DNA from: Acidaminococcus massiliensis | GTDB taxonomy: Bacteria > Bacillota > Negativicutes > Acidaminococcales > Acidaminococcaceae | Direction of reading: 5' to 3' | DNA: 64,000 bases | Assembly: GCF_900095825.1 (NCBI RefSeq) | Contig: NZ_LT608315.1 | Location: 1,107,873-1,171,872 of the forward strand | In this document: positions 25,626 through 33,752 of the stretch, one piece after another | Numbering within the stretch: position 1 is the first letter of the stretch | Layout of the letters: the number at the start of each line of letters is the position of its first letter | Translations under genes and position numbers: made by a program | The notes under the pieces: generated by a model | Database searches by the model: none | The model's input: the letters and a program-made list of their open reading frames with translations, nothing else | Told to the model about the DNA's origin: nothing

Positions 25626-26948
25626 ATGAAAAAATCTCTAGTCTTTGCCATGGCCATGGCACTGGGCGTCAGTGCCACCGCTTTCGCAGCCAATCCTTTC
25701 TCCGATCTGCCCACTGGCCACTGGGCGTACGGCGCTGTAGCCAAACTGGCTGCTGCCGGAGTCGTCGATGGCTATCCTGATGGGACCTTCAAGGGCGATA
25801 AGACCATGACCCGGTACGAAATGGCCCAGATCGTGGCCAAGGCGCTGGCCAAAGGGGCCATCGGTGCCGACGACAGACTGGTCAGCGAATTCGCTGACGA
25901 ACTGGACAACCTGGGAGTCCGGGTGGCCCGGCTGGAAAAGAACGCGGACAATGTAAAGATCACCGGTACGGCCCGGATCAGCTATGCAGATAAAAAAGGC
26001 GGGGCTTTCAAGGGAGATGGCAGCGGCAATTCCCAATCCCAGCTCCGTACCCGTCTGTGGTTCACGGGGGAAGTGAACGACAACTGGCATTACCTGGCCA
26101 TGCTCCAGAATAGACAGTATTTCCAAGGTAAGAATGAATCCGGGGACAGCGATACCGATTTCCAGAGAGCGTACCTGAGCGGGAACATCGGCGCCGTGAA
26201 CATCCTGGCCGGCCGTTTCGACGATTACATCGCTGGCGGGAACCTGTACGATGACTTCTCCGATGCGGTCCGGGCGGAAGTGAAATTCGGCCAGGGCTAT
26301 CTGTCCGCAGCTTGGGGCAAGATGGCCAATACGGATCGGTATGGCTGGCAGAAATATGATCCGGCCAAAGGGATCTTCGAAAAAAATGATTCCGTAGGGG
26401 ATACCTACTGGAACGTGGCTCTGGGCGGCAACTGGGGGAATCTCCATGGAGAAGCCACCTACACCAAGATCAACGACCAAGACTTCGGGGCCATGGCCGG
26501 CAATCCTGGTCTGGACCGGTATGACAACAAGGTCTGGACGGTAGGCGCCGACTACACCGCCGGGAAATGGAAAGCCAGCGCCCTGTACCTGAAAGGGGAT
26601 GCGGATGCCCATGGTGCAGAAGATGCGTTCGACGATGACGGATACGTATTCGGCCTGAGCTATGCCGGTGCCGAAAACAAGAAACCGGGCAGCTGGGGCC
26701 TCTATGCCAAATACTATGACCAGTCCGCAGTGACCGTGGTTTCCCACACCATGAACGGCGATTGGTACATGTTCCCCTACACCGGGTTCAAAGGCTACAT
26801 GGTGGGCGGCAACCTGACCCTGGCCAAGAACATGATCGCTTCTGTGGAATATTATGACCTGAAGAACAAGAGTGCAAGCGGCTTCGAAGACTTTACCAAC
26901 CAAGGCCATGCCCGCACCCTGTGGTCCGAGGTGAACATCACCTTCTAA
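25626..26948 (+). CDS. ompM: OmpM-type SLH porin 5
   Basis: 440 residues, the longest of the six. Signal peptide, SLH domain (NPFSDLPTGHWAYGAV), coiled coil, barrel ending EVNITF. Extra length lies in loop regions, for example around WQKYDPAKGIFEKND and NPGLDRYDNK, where surface exposure is expected. Starts at ATG 25626 behind AGGAGGA. Codon use is the genome-average GC-rich type. Confidence 0.95.
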   Translation: MKKSLVFAMAMALGVSATAFAANPFSDLPTGHWAYGAVAKLAAAGVVDGYPDGTFKGDKTMTRYEMAQIVAKALAKGAIGADDRLVSEFADELDNLGVRVARLEKNADNVKITGTARISYADKKGGAFKGDGSGNSQSQLRTRLWFTGEVNDNWHYLAMLQNRQYFQGKNESGDSDTDFQRAYLSGNIGAVNILAGRFDDYIAGGNLYDDFSDAVRAEVKFGQGYLSAAWGKMANTDRYGWQKYDPAKGIFEKNDSVGDTYWNVALGGNWGNLHGEATYTKINDQDFGAMAGNPGLDRYDNKVWTVGADYTAGKWKASALYLKGDADAHGAEDAFDDDGYVFGLSYAGAENKKPGSWGLYAKYYDQSAVTVVSHTMNGDWYMFPYTGFKGYMVGGNLTLAKNMIASVEYYDLKNKSASGFEDFTNQGHARTLWSEVNITF

Positions 26949-26965
26949 TCACCTGATTGGAAGCA

Positions 26966-26999
26966 AAAAAACGGCTCTCCCCATAGGAGGGCCGTTTTT
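26966..26999 (+). terminator. Terminator after porin 5
   Basis: AAAAACGGCTCTCC / GGAGGGCCGTTTTT with a CCATA loop; ends in TTTTT and also has an A-run on the 5' side. Confidence 0.88.
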
Positions 27000-27009
27000 C
27001 GGTCTCACG

Positions 27010-27147
27010 CCGAAGAAGAAGTCAGAAACAGCCCCAAAGGGGCCTTGAGACGTCAGCTTTGTTCGGCATAGCAGCAAATCCGTCCTGCTTTTCGCAAACA
27101 ATCTGACGGCTGTCCTCTGAAAGGCCCAAAAGGCCGGTCTGACGTCT
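27010..27147. repeat. Heptad-repeat intergenic element, copy G
   Basis: Homologue of copy F (17.1 kb): GGCCTTGAGACGTCAG, CAGCTTTGTTCGGCATAGCA, AATCTGACG, CTGAAAGGCC and GGTCTGACGTCT occur in the same order. Period-7 structure is weaker here. No open frame of interest; the 366-bp gap otherwise holds the terminator, the porin 6 promoter and its leader. Confidence 0.7.
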
Positions 27148-27160
27148 TTATTTCCCCTCC

Positions 27161-27195
27161 TTGCCAAATTAATTAGCACGGTGTATAATTTGTGA
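27161..27195 (+). promoter_or_regulatory. Promoter of porin 6
   Basis: TTGCCA (27161-27166), 17-nt spacer, TATAAT (27184-27189), the best promoter of the array. Only a half-site TGTGA follows (27191-27195). Confidence 0.75.
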
Positions 27196-27250
27196 AGTAA
27201 AGTTAGAAAAAACTAACTTATTTTTCTTTCCCTTCCCTGCGGCGCTGGCG

Positions 27251-27271
27251 GAGGAAACACGGCAACTCCTG
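27251..27271 (+). promoter_or_regulatory. Conserved porin leader motif, copy 6
   Basis: GAGGAAACACGG followed by AACTCCTG, 64 nt before the start; the most diverged copy. Confidence 0.55.
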
Positions 27272-27314
27272 CTGGCTGGGAAGGAAAGAGGGAAACCACA
27301 AGGAGGCTTTACCT

Positions 27315-28583
27315 ATGGATAAAAAAATGATGCTGGCCCTGGCTCTGGCCTTGGGCATCAGCGGGACGGCCCTGGCGGCCAATCCTTTCTCCGATCTGCC
27401 TGCCGGCCACTGGGCCTATGGAGCTGTAGCCAAACTGGCGGCGGCCGGGGTGGTGGACGGGTTCCCTGACGGTACTTTCAAAGGGGACAAGACCATGACC
27501 CGGTACGAAATGGCCCAAATCGTGGCCAAGGCTCTGGCTAAAGGAGCCATTGGCGCCGATGACAAACTGGTCAGCGAATTTGCGGACGAACTGGACAATC
27601 TGGGCGTTAGAGTATCCAAACTTGAAAAGAACGCAGACAATGTCCAGATCACCGGGGAAGTACAGATGAGTTACCGGAATGATTCCGGGGCCGCCACCGG
27701 CAAGGGCAGCGAATCCGATCTCCGGACCCGTCTGTGGTTCACCGGGGAAGTGAACGACAACTGGCATTATGTGGCCATGCTGGAAAATCACCAGTACTTC
27801 GGCGGCCGGAACGAATCCGGGGACAGCGATACGGATTTCCAGAGAGCTTTCTTGGACGGCCGGATCGGGGTCTTGGAACTGAAGGCCGGGCGGTATGATG
27901 AATTCCTAGCAGATGGAAACATTTACGATAACCCGGTGGACGGGATCAAGGCCAAGGTACCCCTGGGCCATGCTTCCTATCTCCAGGCTGCCTACGGCAA
28001 GATGGCCGATGTGTCCGGGTTCGGCTATATGAGCGATGAGGAAAAGGTATCCACCGCCGACAAGTTCTGGACCAGCGAACTGGGCGGGGACATCGGCAAC
28101 CTGCACCTGGCGGCCACCTACACCAAGGCGGACAATGTGACCTTCCTGGATGGGGCGGACAATGAGATCTGGACCGCCGGAGCCGGGTACCAGGCCGGCA
28201 AGCTGGGCATCAACGCCATGTACCTCCGGGGCAGCAACGACTACGAAAAAGACCGTGACTGGGACAAGGACGGCTGGGTGGCCGGGCTGACCTACGGCGG
28301 GGCTGAAAGCGACAAGCCGGGCAGCTGGGGCCTTTTGGCCACTTATTATGACCAGAGCGCTTCCACGGTGATCGACCATACCATGGATGGCAATTGGGAT
28401 GCCTTCATCCCAGGAGACAACGGGATCACCAACGGGTTCAAAGGCTGGAAAGTGGGGGGCAACCTGACCCTGGCCAAGAACATGGTGGCCGAAGTGGATT
28501 ACTACGACCTGAAAGGCAAAGAAGGGGACCAGAACGGGAAACACGCCCGGACCCTCTGGAGCCAGCTGGTGGTGACATTTTAA
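27315..28583 (+). CDS. ompM: OmpM-type SLH porin 6
   Basis: 422 residues. The signal peptide differs from the others (MDKKMMLALALALGIS), but the SLH domain (DGFPDGTFKGDKTMTRYE) and barrel ending QLVVTF keep the plan. The most diverged member, with GGG/GCG/GTG-rich codons and a leader lacking the CTTTATCCCGG block. AAGGAGG precedes ATG 27315. Confidence 0.95.
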   Translation: MDKKMMLALALALGISGTALAANPFSDLPAGHWAYGAVAKLAAAGVVDGFPDGTFKGDKTMTRYEMAQIVAKALAKGAIGADDKLVSEFADELDNLGVRVSKLEKNADNVQITGEVQMSYRNDSGAATGKGSESDLRTRLWFTGEVNDNWHYVAMLENHQYFGGRNESGDSDTDFQRAFLDGRIGVLELKAGRYDEFLADGNIYDNPVDGIKAKVPLGHASYLQAAYGKMADVSGFGYMSDEEKVSTADKFWTSELGGDIGNLHLAATYTKADNVTFLDGADNEIWTAGAGYQAGKLGINAMYLRGSNDYEKDRDWDKDGWVAGLTYGGAESDKPGSWGLLATYYDQSASTVIDHTMDGNWDAFIPGDNGITNGFKGWKVGGNLTLAKNMVAEVDYYDLKGKEGDQNGKHARTLWSQLVVTF

Positions 28584-28588
28584 AGAAG

Positions 28589-28751
28589 GGGGATGAAAAT
28601 ATCACCCCCCGGTCGCGGGTCACGAGCCTGGACGTTTCATCCGTTTGTCCTTTTCCATATAATGATAAGATAAGGTCGAATGGAAACTGTAAAATGGAAT
28701 CTTGGGTCCATGCCAACAAGCCCGCGATTTACGACTTACGACTCGCGAGCA
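28589..28751. repeat. Heptad-repeat intergenic element, copy B
   Basis: Starts with hairpin GGGGGATGA/TCACCCCCC, then heptads GGTCGCG 28611 and GGTCACG 28618, a ~100-bp core with TATAAT at 28658, and four right-arm heptads (GCGATTT 28724, ACGACTT 28731, ACGACTC 28738, GCGAGCA 28745). Alignable with copy C over its whole length, core included (for example TGTCCTTTT, CCAACAAGCCCGCGA). Confidence 0.75.
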
Positions 28752-28801
28752 AAGCGGCTGTGAAGAAATGGTTTTTCATTTCTTCACAGCCGCTTTTTTT
28801 T
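28751..28801 (+). terminator. Strong terminator after porin 6 / element B
   Basis: Perfect 20-bp stem from AAAGCGGCTGTG to CACAGCCGCTTT, loop GTTTTT, followed by a T-run. Lies between the converging porin 6 and NlpC/P60 genes. Confidence 0.9.
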
Positions 28802-28825
28802 AATTGGAATAAAGTGATCGGTGCT

Positions 28826-30103
28826 TTATCTCCATGTATTGCATTGGGTCATCTGGTCCACCAGGGAGGTCCCGCTGCCGGCCATCAAATCCACTTTGCT
28901 GACTACCACCTGCATGATCCGGTTCTTCACCACGCCGCTGGAGGTTTCCATGCCGTAGGAAGCCAGGGAGTGGATCATATAGGGGGTGCCATTGTAATTG
29001 CCCAGCACCATCATTACATGGTAGGGGGTGAACAGCAGGGAGCCGGGGGCTGCAGTTTTGATGTAGGCCAGTTTCTCCCCATGGGTCAGACACTGGAAGC
29101 TTTTTCCTGGGAAGGACTGGGCCTGCTCATCTCCGTTCCGGGGCAATTGGATCCCCATGGTCCGGTACACATCCTGGACGAAAGAGGAGCAGTCCACACT
29201 GTTATGCATGCCGCCCCAGCCGTAGGGAGCTCCCAGATGTTTGAAAGCCATTTCGATGGTATTGTTGGCCGTATAGGGCAGGTAGCCTTGGTGGAGATCC
29301 GCTCCATAAGCGGCTTTTACCGGGACGATCAGGAGATAGCCTTGGTGGTTCCGGGTGGGCAGGAGCAGGTTCCCGTTCCGGGTGGGGATGGCGGCACCCA
29401 TTTGGTACAGCTGGGGTTGGGAGCCGGCCTGGAGGGTCAGGATCCGTCCGGTGACCACCGCCGGAGCGTCCGGAGCGGCGTAGGTCTGCCAGGTCTTGGC
29501 ATCAGTGATGGCTACTTTGTTCCGGGGAACCCAGCCTCGATAGTGGGGGGTCCGGACAAAGATGAAATTTCCCTGGGGATTGGTGTGGTACACCCGGACC
29601 GGAGTGGCCGGATCCACAGCCGTTTCCTGCCAGTTGTCGAACTGGGTATCGGAGGCGGAATCGAAGGCTCGCTGGAGGGTGGGAAAGGAACGGAGATCCA
29701 CCCGGTCCACCACCACTCCGTATTTCACCGTATTGGTGGGACGGATATTGGCTTTGGCGTCCTGGACCAGCTGGGCGGCAAAGGTGTGGCTGATGGGCGC
29801 CCCTTGGATATACTGGTCTTCGTCCATGCCGAAGGAATTCACATAGCCGGTGAGTTTGTCGCCGGAAATGGTGGCGCCCAGATCCTGGATGGAATCGCCG
29901 AAAGTGGCTTTGTCCATCTGGGCGTTCATGGCACGGATCCGTTCCGGGGTGGCCAGGACGGTGTTCCCGGCAGCAGTGGTCCAGGCGGAAGGTTTGGTCA
30001 AAGAAGCCGGTGTGCCGGGCATGGCCGCCGCAGCCAAAGCCACAGATGCGGACAGGCAGAGGGCACCGGTCAAAAGGGATATACGATGGAAAGCATGCAG
30101 CAA
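28826..30103 (-). CDS. SH3-containing NlpC/P60 cell-wall peptidase
   Basis: 425 residues: signal peptide (about 1-25), an N-terminal helical domain, two SH3-like regions (about 130-270), and a C-terminal NlpC/P60 domain with catalytic Cys ~305 (SVDCSSF), His ~362 (PYHVMMVLG) and a third polar His ~378. Such C40 enzymes cut gamma-D-glutamyl bonds in peptidoglycan stems in the periplasm. The TTG at 30103 is chosen: AGGAGG lies 8 nt upstream, whereas the next ATG would be poorly placed. The gene is the only minus-strand one in the first 55 kb and converges on the porin array. Confidence 0.9.
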   Translation of the reverse strand: MLHAFHRISLLTGALCLSASVALAAAAMPGTPASLTKPSAWTTAAGNTVLATPERIRAMNAQMDKATFGDSIQDLGATISGDKLTGYVNSFGMDEDQYIQGAPISHTFAAQLVQDAKANIRPTNTVKYGVVVDRVDLRSFPTLQRAFDSASDTQFDNWQETAVDPATPVRVYHTNPQGNFIFVRTPHYRGWVPRNKVAITDAKTWQTYAAPDAPAVVTGRILTLQAGSQPQLYQMGAAIPTRNGNLLLPTRNHQGYLLIVPVKAAYGADLHQGYLPYTANNTIEMAFKHLGAPYGWGGMHNSVDCSSFVQDVYRTMGIQLPRNGDEQAQSFPGKSFQCLTHGEKLAYIKTAAPGSLLFTPYHVMMVLGNYNGTPYMIHSLASYGMETSSGVVKNRIMQVVVSKVDLMAGSGTSLVDQMTQCNTWR

Positions 30104-30132
30104 AATGATAACCTCCTTTACATAGCGTCCCT

Positions 30133-30138
30133 ATTATA
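30133..30138 (-). promoter_or_regulatory. -10 box of the NlpC/P60 gene
   Basis: TATAAT on the minus strand, 29 nt before the TTG start. The -35 position falls in the hairpin GGCTGTTGC/GCAACAGCC (30149-30170). Confidence 0.55.
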
Positions 30139-30141
30139 CCA

Positions 30142-30438
30142 TAAGAAAGGCTGTTGCATGAGCAACAGCCAGGTAAACAGTCAACTGTCAACGGCCGGGA
30201 AGGGCGTGCCTTTGGCCCGCCCTACAGCGTTGGTGTCGGATGCTCGATTACGAGAATCTGGGAAATGGATTTTTCGATAATTCCGTTTCTGTGATTTTTC
30301 GTTGTTCCTATGACTCCAACGTGGTAGGGGCTCCCCGCAGGGGAGACCGTCCCGGCCGCCCAGAGGGCAAATATGTTCAGCGGAAAATGCCTGGCATTTG
30401 GCATCCAAAACGATGAACGATGAACGACCAACGATGAA
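30142..30438. repeat. Heptad-repeat intergenic element, copy E
   Basis: Fills most of a 419-bp gap. It starts with hairpin GGCTGTTGC-atga-GCAACAGCC, then heptads AGGTAAA 30171, CAGTCAA 30178, CTGTCAA 30185; ends with four heptads CGATGAA (30411, 30418, 30432) and CGACCAA (30425). The core has an inverted pair CCCTACAGCGTTGG (~30220) and CCAACGTGGTAGGG (~30317) and a GGGCTCCCC-type hairpin. Part of the core (30320-30371) matches 53084-53140 in reverse. No gene seen. Confidence 0.75.
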
Positions 30439-30476
30439 ACCTCAGGTCCCCCGGCCGCTGACTGCCTTTCTTATGG

Positions 30477-30482
30477 TATAAT
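30477..30482 (+). promoter_or_regulatory. -10 box of the YigZ gene
   Basis: TATAAT 41 nt before the ATG and directly after the heptad element. No clear -35. Confidence 0.5.
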
Positions 30483-30522
30483 ATCCCCTGTGATACACCT
30501 AACGGAAAGGACGGAAACGGCA

Positions 30523-31164
30523 ATGGGAAAATATGTGATCGCCCGGCCGGTGGTCAGTGAACTGGTGGTGGAAAAATCCCGGTTCCTGTGCACCCTGACA
30601 CGGGTGGAGAGTGAAGCCGAAGCCCAGGGGTTTGTCCGGGCCATGAAAAAGAAGTACTGGGATGCCACCCACAACTGTTCCGCCTACATCGTGGGGGCGG
30701 ACAACCGGGTGGAACGGTCCAATGACGATGGGGAACCCAGCGGGACGGCGGGATCTCCCATGCTGGAAGTGCTGCGCCGGAAAGAGCTCTACAATACGGC
30801 TGCGGTGGTGACCCGGTATTTCGGAGGCATCAAGCTGGGGGCCGGCGGTCTTACCCGGACCTACGGAAAAGCCGTGGCACAGGCGGTGGACGAGGCCGGC
30901 CTGGCGGAAAGGGTGCCCATGGCGGACTGCAGCTTCCTTTGGTCTTTGGACGATGTAGGCCGGGTACTGAACTTATTGTACCAGCAGTCTTTGTTTACGG
31001 TGGGGGATGTGGAATATGGCAGCCGGGCAAAGCTCCATCTGGTGATGCCGGAGAGCCGGAAGGAGGAAGCAGAGGCCTGGCTGACTGAAAGTCTCAGCCG
31101 GCCGGTGCAGCTGGAAGAGGAAAGGAAGTTCTTCAAAGAATGTCCCGTCCTTTCCCGGCCTTGA
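30523..31164 (+). CDS. yigZ: YigZ/IMPACT family protein
   Basis: 213 residues. N-terminal UPF0029 domain with EKSRFLCTLTRVES, ATHNCSAY, SNDDGEPSGTAGSPML and the conserved TRYFGGIKLGAGGL, then a C-terminal DUF1949 ferredoxin-like domain (about 140-205). The family is widespread and linked to translation stress in eukaryotes (IMPACT); the bacterial role is unsettled. ATG 30523 is preferred to GTG 30490, which would begin right at the predicted transcript start. Confidence 0.9.
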   Translation: MGKYVIARPVVSELVVEKSRFLCTLTRVESEAEAQGFVRAMKKKYWDATHNCSAYIVGADNRVERSNDDGEPSGTAGSPMLEVLRRKELYNTAAVVTRYFGGIKLGAGGLTRTYGKAVAQAVDEAGLAERVPMADCSFLWSLDDVGRVLNLLYQQSLFTVGDVEYGSRAKLHLVMPESRKEEAEAWLTESLSRPVQLEEERKFFKECPVLSRP

Positions 31165-31189
31165 TTTTCCACCCATATTACAGTACACT
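31161..31189 (+). promoter_or_regulatory. Promoter before the SH3/DUF4163-like gene
   Basis: TTGATT (31161-31166), 17-nt spacer, TACACT (31184-31189), about 60 nt ahead of the ATG. Confidence 0.6.
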
Positions 31190-31251
31190 TATCATATTGT
31201 ACATTTATGAGATGATGGGGAAAGTACATCTTAGAAAGCAGGCTCGATAGA

Positions 31252-33078
31252 ATGCTGAAAAAAACTTGTGCGGTCCTGATGAGCTGCCTGGTCCTAGGGG
31301 CCACGCCAGCCCCTGTCTGGGCAGCAGATGCCAGTGGTGCTGTAAAGACGCTTACACGTACGGAAAACAAAGTAACGGTAGAATGTCCGCAGGTAACCGG
31401 CGGCAGCAGGGCAGCTGATGAAAAAATCAACCGGGCCCTGAGCAGCCAGGCGGCTTCTTTTGCCAGTGAAGCTTCCACCTTGGGCGGAGGGAAGGTCCAC
31501 TATGATGTCCACAAATCGGATGGGGAGCTGATCAGTTTCACCTTGGTCATGACGCCCAACATGGGTGTGGAAGAAAGCCTCGGTATGACTTTTGACCGGA
31601 AAACCGGAGATCTGCGGCCATTGAGCTACTATTATACCAAAGACCAGCTGGCAGGACTGGCCCAGAACGGGCTCCAGTACCTGTACGACGTGGATCCGGC
31701 CAAGCTCCAGACCCTTCCAGATACTTATTATGTGGATAAGGACGGCAGTCTGATCGGGGTCTACCATGCTGGTGCCGTGCTGGATAAAAGCGAGGGAGAA
31801 ATCGAGATCAATCTTTCTGCTGCGGGCATGGATGCGGACGGCAATGTAACGGCAGCTCCCATCGACCACAGCAGCGGATCTGCGGAGGAGACGCCGGCTC
31901 CAGCTGACACGGCTGACAAACCCGCTGGTGCGGCAGTTGCGACCGGGGAAAGCACAGGGACTGGCCTGGCCAAACTGAGAGCTCGGATCGCTGCCCGGGA
32001 AAAAGCCCAGGATGAGGCCCAAGCCAAAGCCGATGCCAAGGCAAAGGCCAAGGCGGAGAAAGAGGCCCGGGCCAAAGCGGAAGCAGAAGAACGCCTGAAG
32101 GCCCAGCAGGAAGCGGAAGCCCAGGCCAGGGCAGAAGCACGGGCCAAAGCCCGGGCGGAAGCCAAAGCCAAGGTTGAAGAACAGGCACGGAAAGAGGCTG
32201 CCCAAGCTGCCAAGACCCAGTCCGCAAAGGAAACCAAGGCAGCAGAAGCGGCGGCCGGCAGCCTGACAGCCGTGGCCAAAGGGGCTGATGCAGCTGGGAA
32301 GACCGCTGCTGCCGCAGCCAAACAGGCCGTGCTGGAACCTAAACCAGAAGTCCAGAAGGCAGAACAGGCTCCTGCCCGGCCGATGACTGTGAAGGAAAAG
32401 GTGGCGGCCATCCAGGCTCAGGAAGCCAAAGAAGAAGCTGCCCGGGAAGAAGCCCGGATGAAGGAACTGGTGGCCATCCGGGAAGCGGCAGAGAAACGGG
32501 CTGCTGAAGAAAAGGCCCGCCGGGAAGCGGAAGAACGGGCGGCAGAAGAAGCCCGCCGGGCAGCGGAAGCTGCTGCGGAAGCAGAACGGCAGGCTGAGGC
32601 ACAGCGCCAGGCGGAAGCAGCACGGGCTGCAGCTGCGGCGCTGGATACGGATGTGAGCGGGGCCGGGGTGATCACTGGCACGGAGGTGCGGATGCGGGAT
32701 GGCGCCGGCCTGGACAGCGGCGTCATCGGTGTCTTTAGCCAGGGTGAGTCGGTCCAGGTGCTGGGCAGCACCCGGGCGGACGGCATGACCTGGTACAAGG
32801 TGAGCCGCAGTGACGGCTCCACCGGCTATGTGGCTGCAGACTACTGCAGCCTGGGCAGTGGAGACGGCAGTGCCGGTGCTTCCGGCACCATCACTGGCAC
32901 AGAAGTGCGGATGCGGGCCAGCTACAGCACGGACAGCGAGGTGCTGGGGTATTTCGAGAACGGCGAAACGGTTGCCATCCTGGACGATGTGACCAGTGCC
33001 GGACAGCGCTGGCTGAAAGTCCGCCGGAGCGATGGTTCCGTGGGCTGGGTATCCGCTGATTTCTGTGCCCAAGGCTGA
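31252..33078 (+). CDS. Secreted protein with PdaC/RsiV-like domain, Ala-Lys-Glu stalk and two SH3 domains
   Basis: 608 residues: signal peptide (1-24, ending VWA); a domain at about 30-200 resembling the DUF4163/DUF3298 (PdaC/RsiV) fold; a 220-residue Ala/Lys/Glu/Arg-rich helical stalk (about 236-460) like that of TolA; then two bacterial SH3 domains (about 471-535 and 544-608) that each begin TGTEVRMR. SH3 domains of this kind bind peptidoglycan, so the stalk may span the periplasm. No enzyme residues were recognised. The SH3 repeats resemble those of the next gene. Confidence 0.8.
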   Translation: MLKKTCAVLMSCLVLGATPAPVWAADASGAVKTLTRTENKVTVECPQVTGGSRAADEKINRALSSQAASFASEASTLGGGKVHYDVHKSDGELISFTLVMTPNMGVEESLGMTFDRKTGDLRPLSYYYTKDQLAGLAQNGLQYLYDVDPAKLQTLPDTYYVDKDGSLIGVYHAGAVLDKSEGEIEINLSAAGMDADGNVTAAPIDHSSGSAEETPAPADTADKPAGAAVATGESTGTGLAKLRARIAAREKAQDEAQAKADAKAKAKAEKEARAKAEAEERLKAQQEAEAQARAEARAKARAEAKAKVEEQARKEAAQAAKTQSAKETKAAEAAAGSLTAVAKGADAAGKTAAAAAKQAVLEPKPEVQKAEQAPARPMTVKEKVAAIQAQEAKEEAAREEARMKELVAIREAAEKRAAEEKARREAEERAAEEARRAAEAAAEAERQAEAQRQAEAARAAAAALDTDVSGAGVITGTEVRMRDGAGLDSGVIGVFSQGESVQVLGSTRADGMTWYKVSRSDGSTGYVAADYCSLGSGDGSAGASGTITGTEVRMRASYSTDSEVLGYFENGETVAILDDVTSAGQRWLKVRRSDGSVGWVSADFCAQG

Positions 33079-33162
33079 TCCTGTGAAATCTTTTTTATGA
33101 CTGGAAGGTCAGGGACGTTCGTGATACAATGACTACATCAAAGGAGAAGGAGGCAGACCGTG

Positions 33163-33684
33163 ATGAAAAAGATGGGACGGATCATCGCCGCACTATGCTG
33201 TCTGCTGGGTCTGACATTCCCCATGGATCGAAAAGCGGATGCTGCTGCAGCTGGAACCATTATCGGTACGGAAGTGCGGATGCGGAAAGGCGCAGGGACG
33301 GATACGGAAATCCTGGGTTATTTTGAGGATGGAGAAAAGGTAGAAGTCCTGAAGAGCAACGTGAACGAGGGCCGAAAATGGTATGAAGTGAGCCGGAAGG
33401 ATGGAACCCTGGGCTGGGTGGCCGGAGAATACTGCCGGGTACAGGAAGGGGCCCTGATCCCTTCAGAGACCCGCCTCCAGGACCGGAAGGGCCGGATCAC
33501 CGGTACGGAAGTACGGATGCGCAGCGATCCCAGCCAGAACGGGGATGTGCTGGATTATTTCGCCAAGGGGGAAATCGTGACCATCCTGGATGCAGCTGAT
33601 GGAGGCGGTATCCACTGGACCAAAGTGGAACGGGAAAACGGGGATATCGGCTGGGTTGCTTCTGATTACTGCCAAGAACTTTAA
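33163..33684 (+). CDS. Secreted protein with two SH3 domains
   Basis: 173 residues: signal peptide (about 1-24) and two SH3b repeats (about 28-93 and 109-173), each with TGTEVRMR or IGTEVRMR, a Y/F-F-x-G-E turn and GWVA near the end. Likely binds peptidoglycan or a periplasmic partner; it has no catalytic domain. It looks like a duplicate of the C-terminal part of the preceding protein. ATG 33163 follows AAGGAGG by 9 nt; GTG 33160 is possible. A TACAAT at 33124-33129 may be its -10 box. Confidence 0.8.
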   Translation: MKKMGRIIAALCCLLGLTFPMDRKADAAAAGTIIGTEVRMRKGAGTDTEILGYFEDGEKVEVLKSNVNEGRKWYEVSRKDGTLGWVAGEYCRVQEGALIPSETRLQDRKGRITGTEVRMRSDPSQNGDVLDYFAKGEIVTILDAADGGGIHWTKVERENGDIGWVASDYCQEL

Positions 33685-33752
33685 TTTTCTGGCCAAAGCT
33701 TTCCCGGATGTGATAAAATAAGAGAAATGACTACTAGGAGGTTTGTAGCAAT

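Noticed and set aside
28394-30280. 628-codon plus-strand frame opposite the NlpC/P60 peptidase
   Set aside because: It is antisense to a gene with intact catalytic motifs, signal peptide and ribosome site, and runs through repeat element B.
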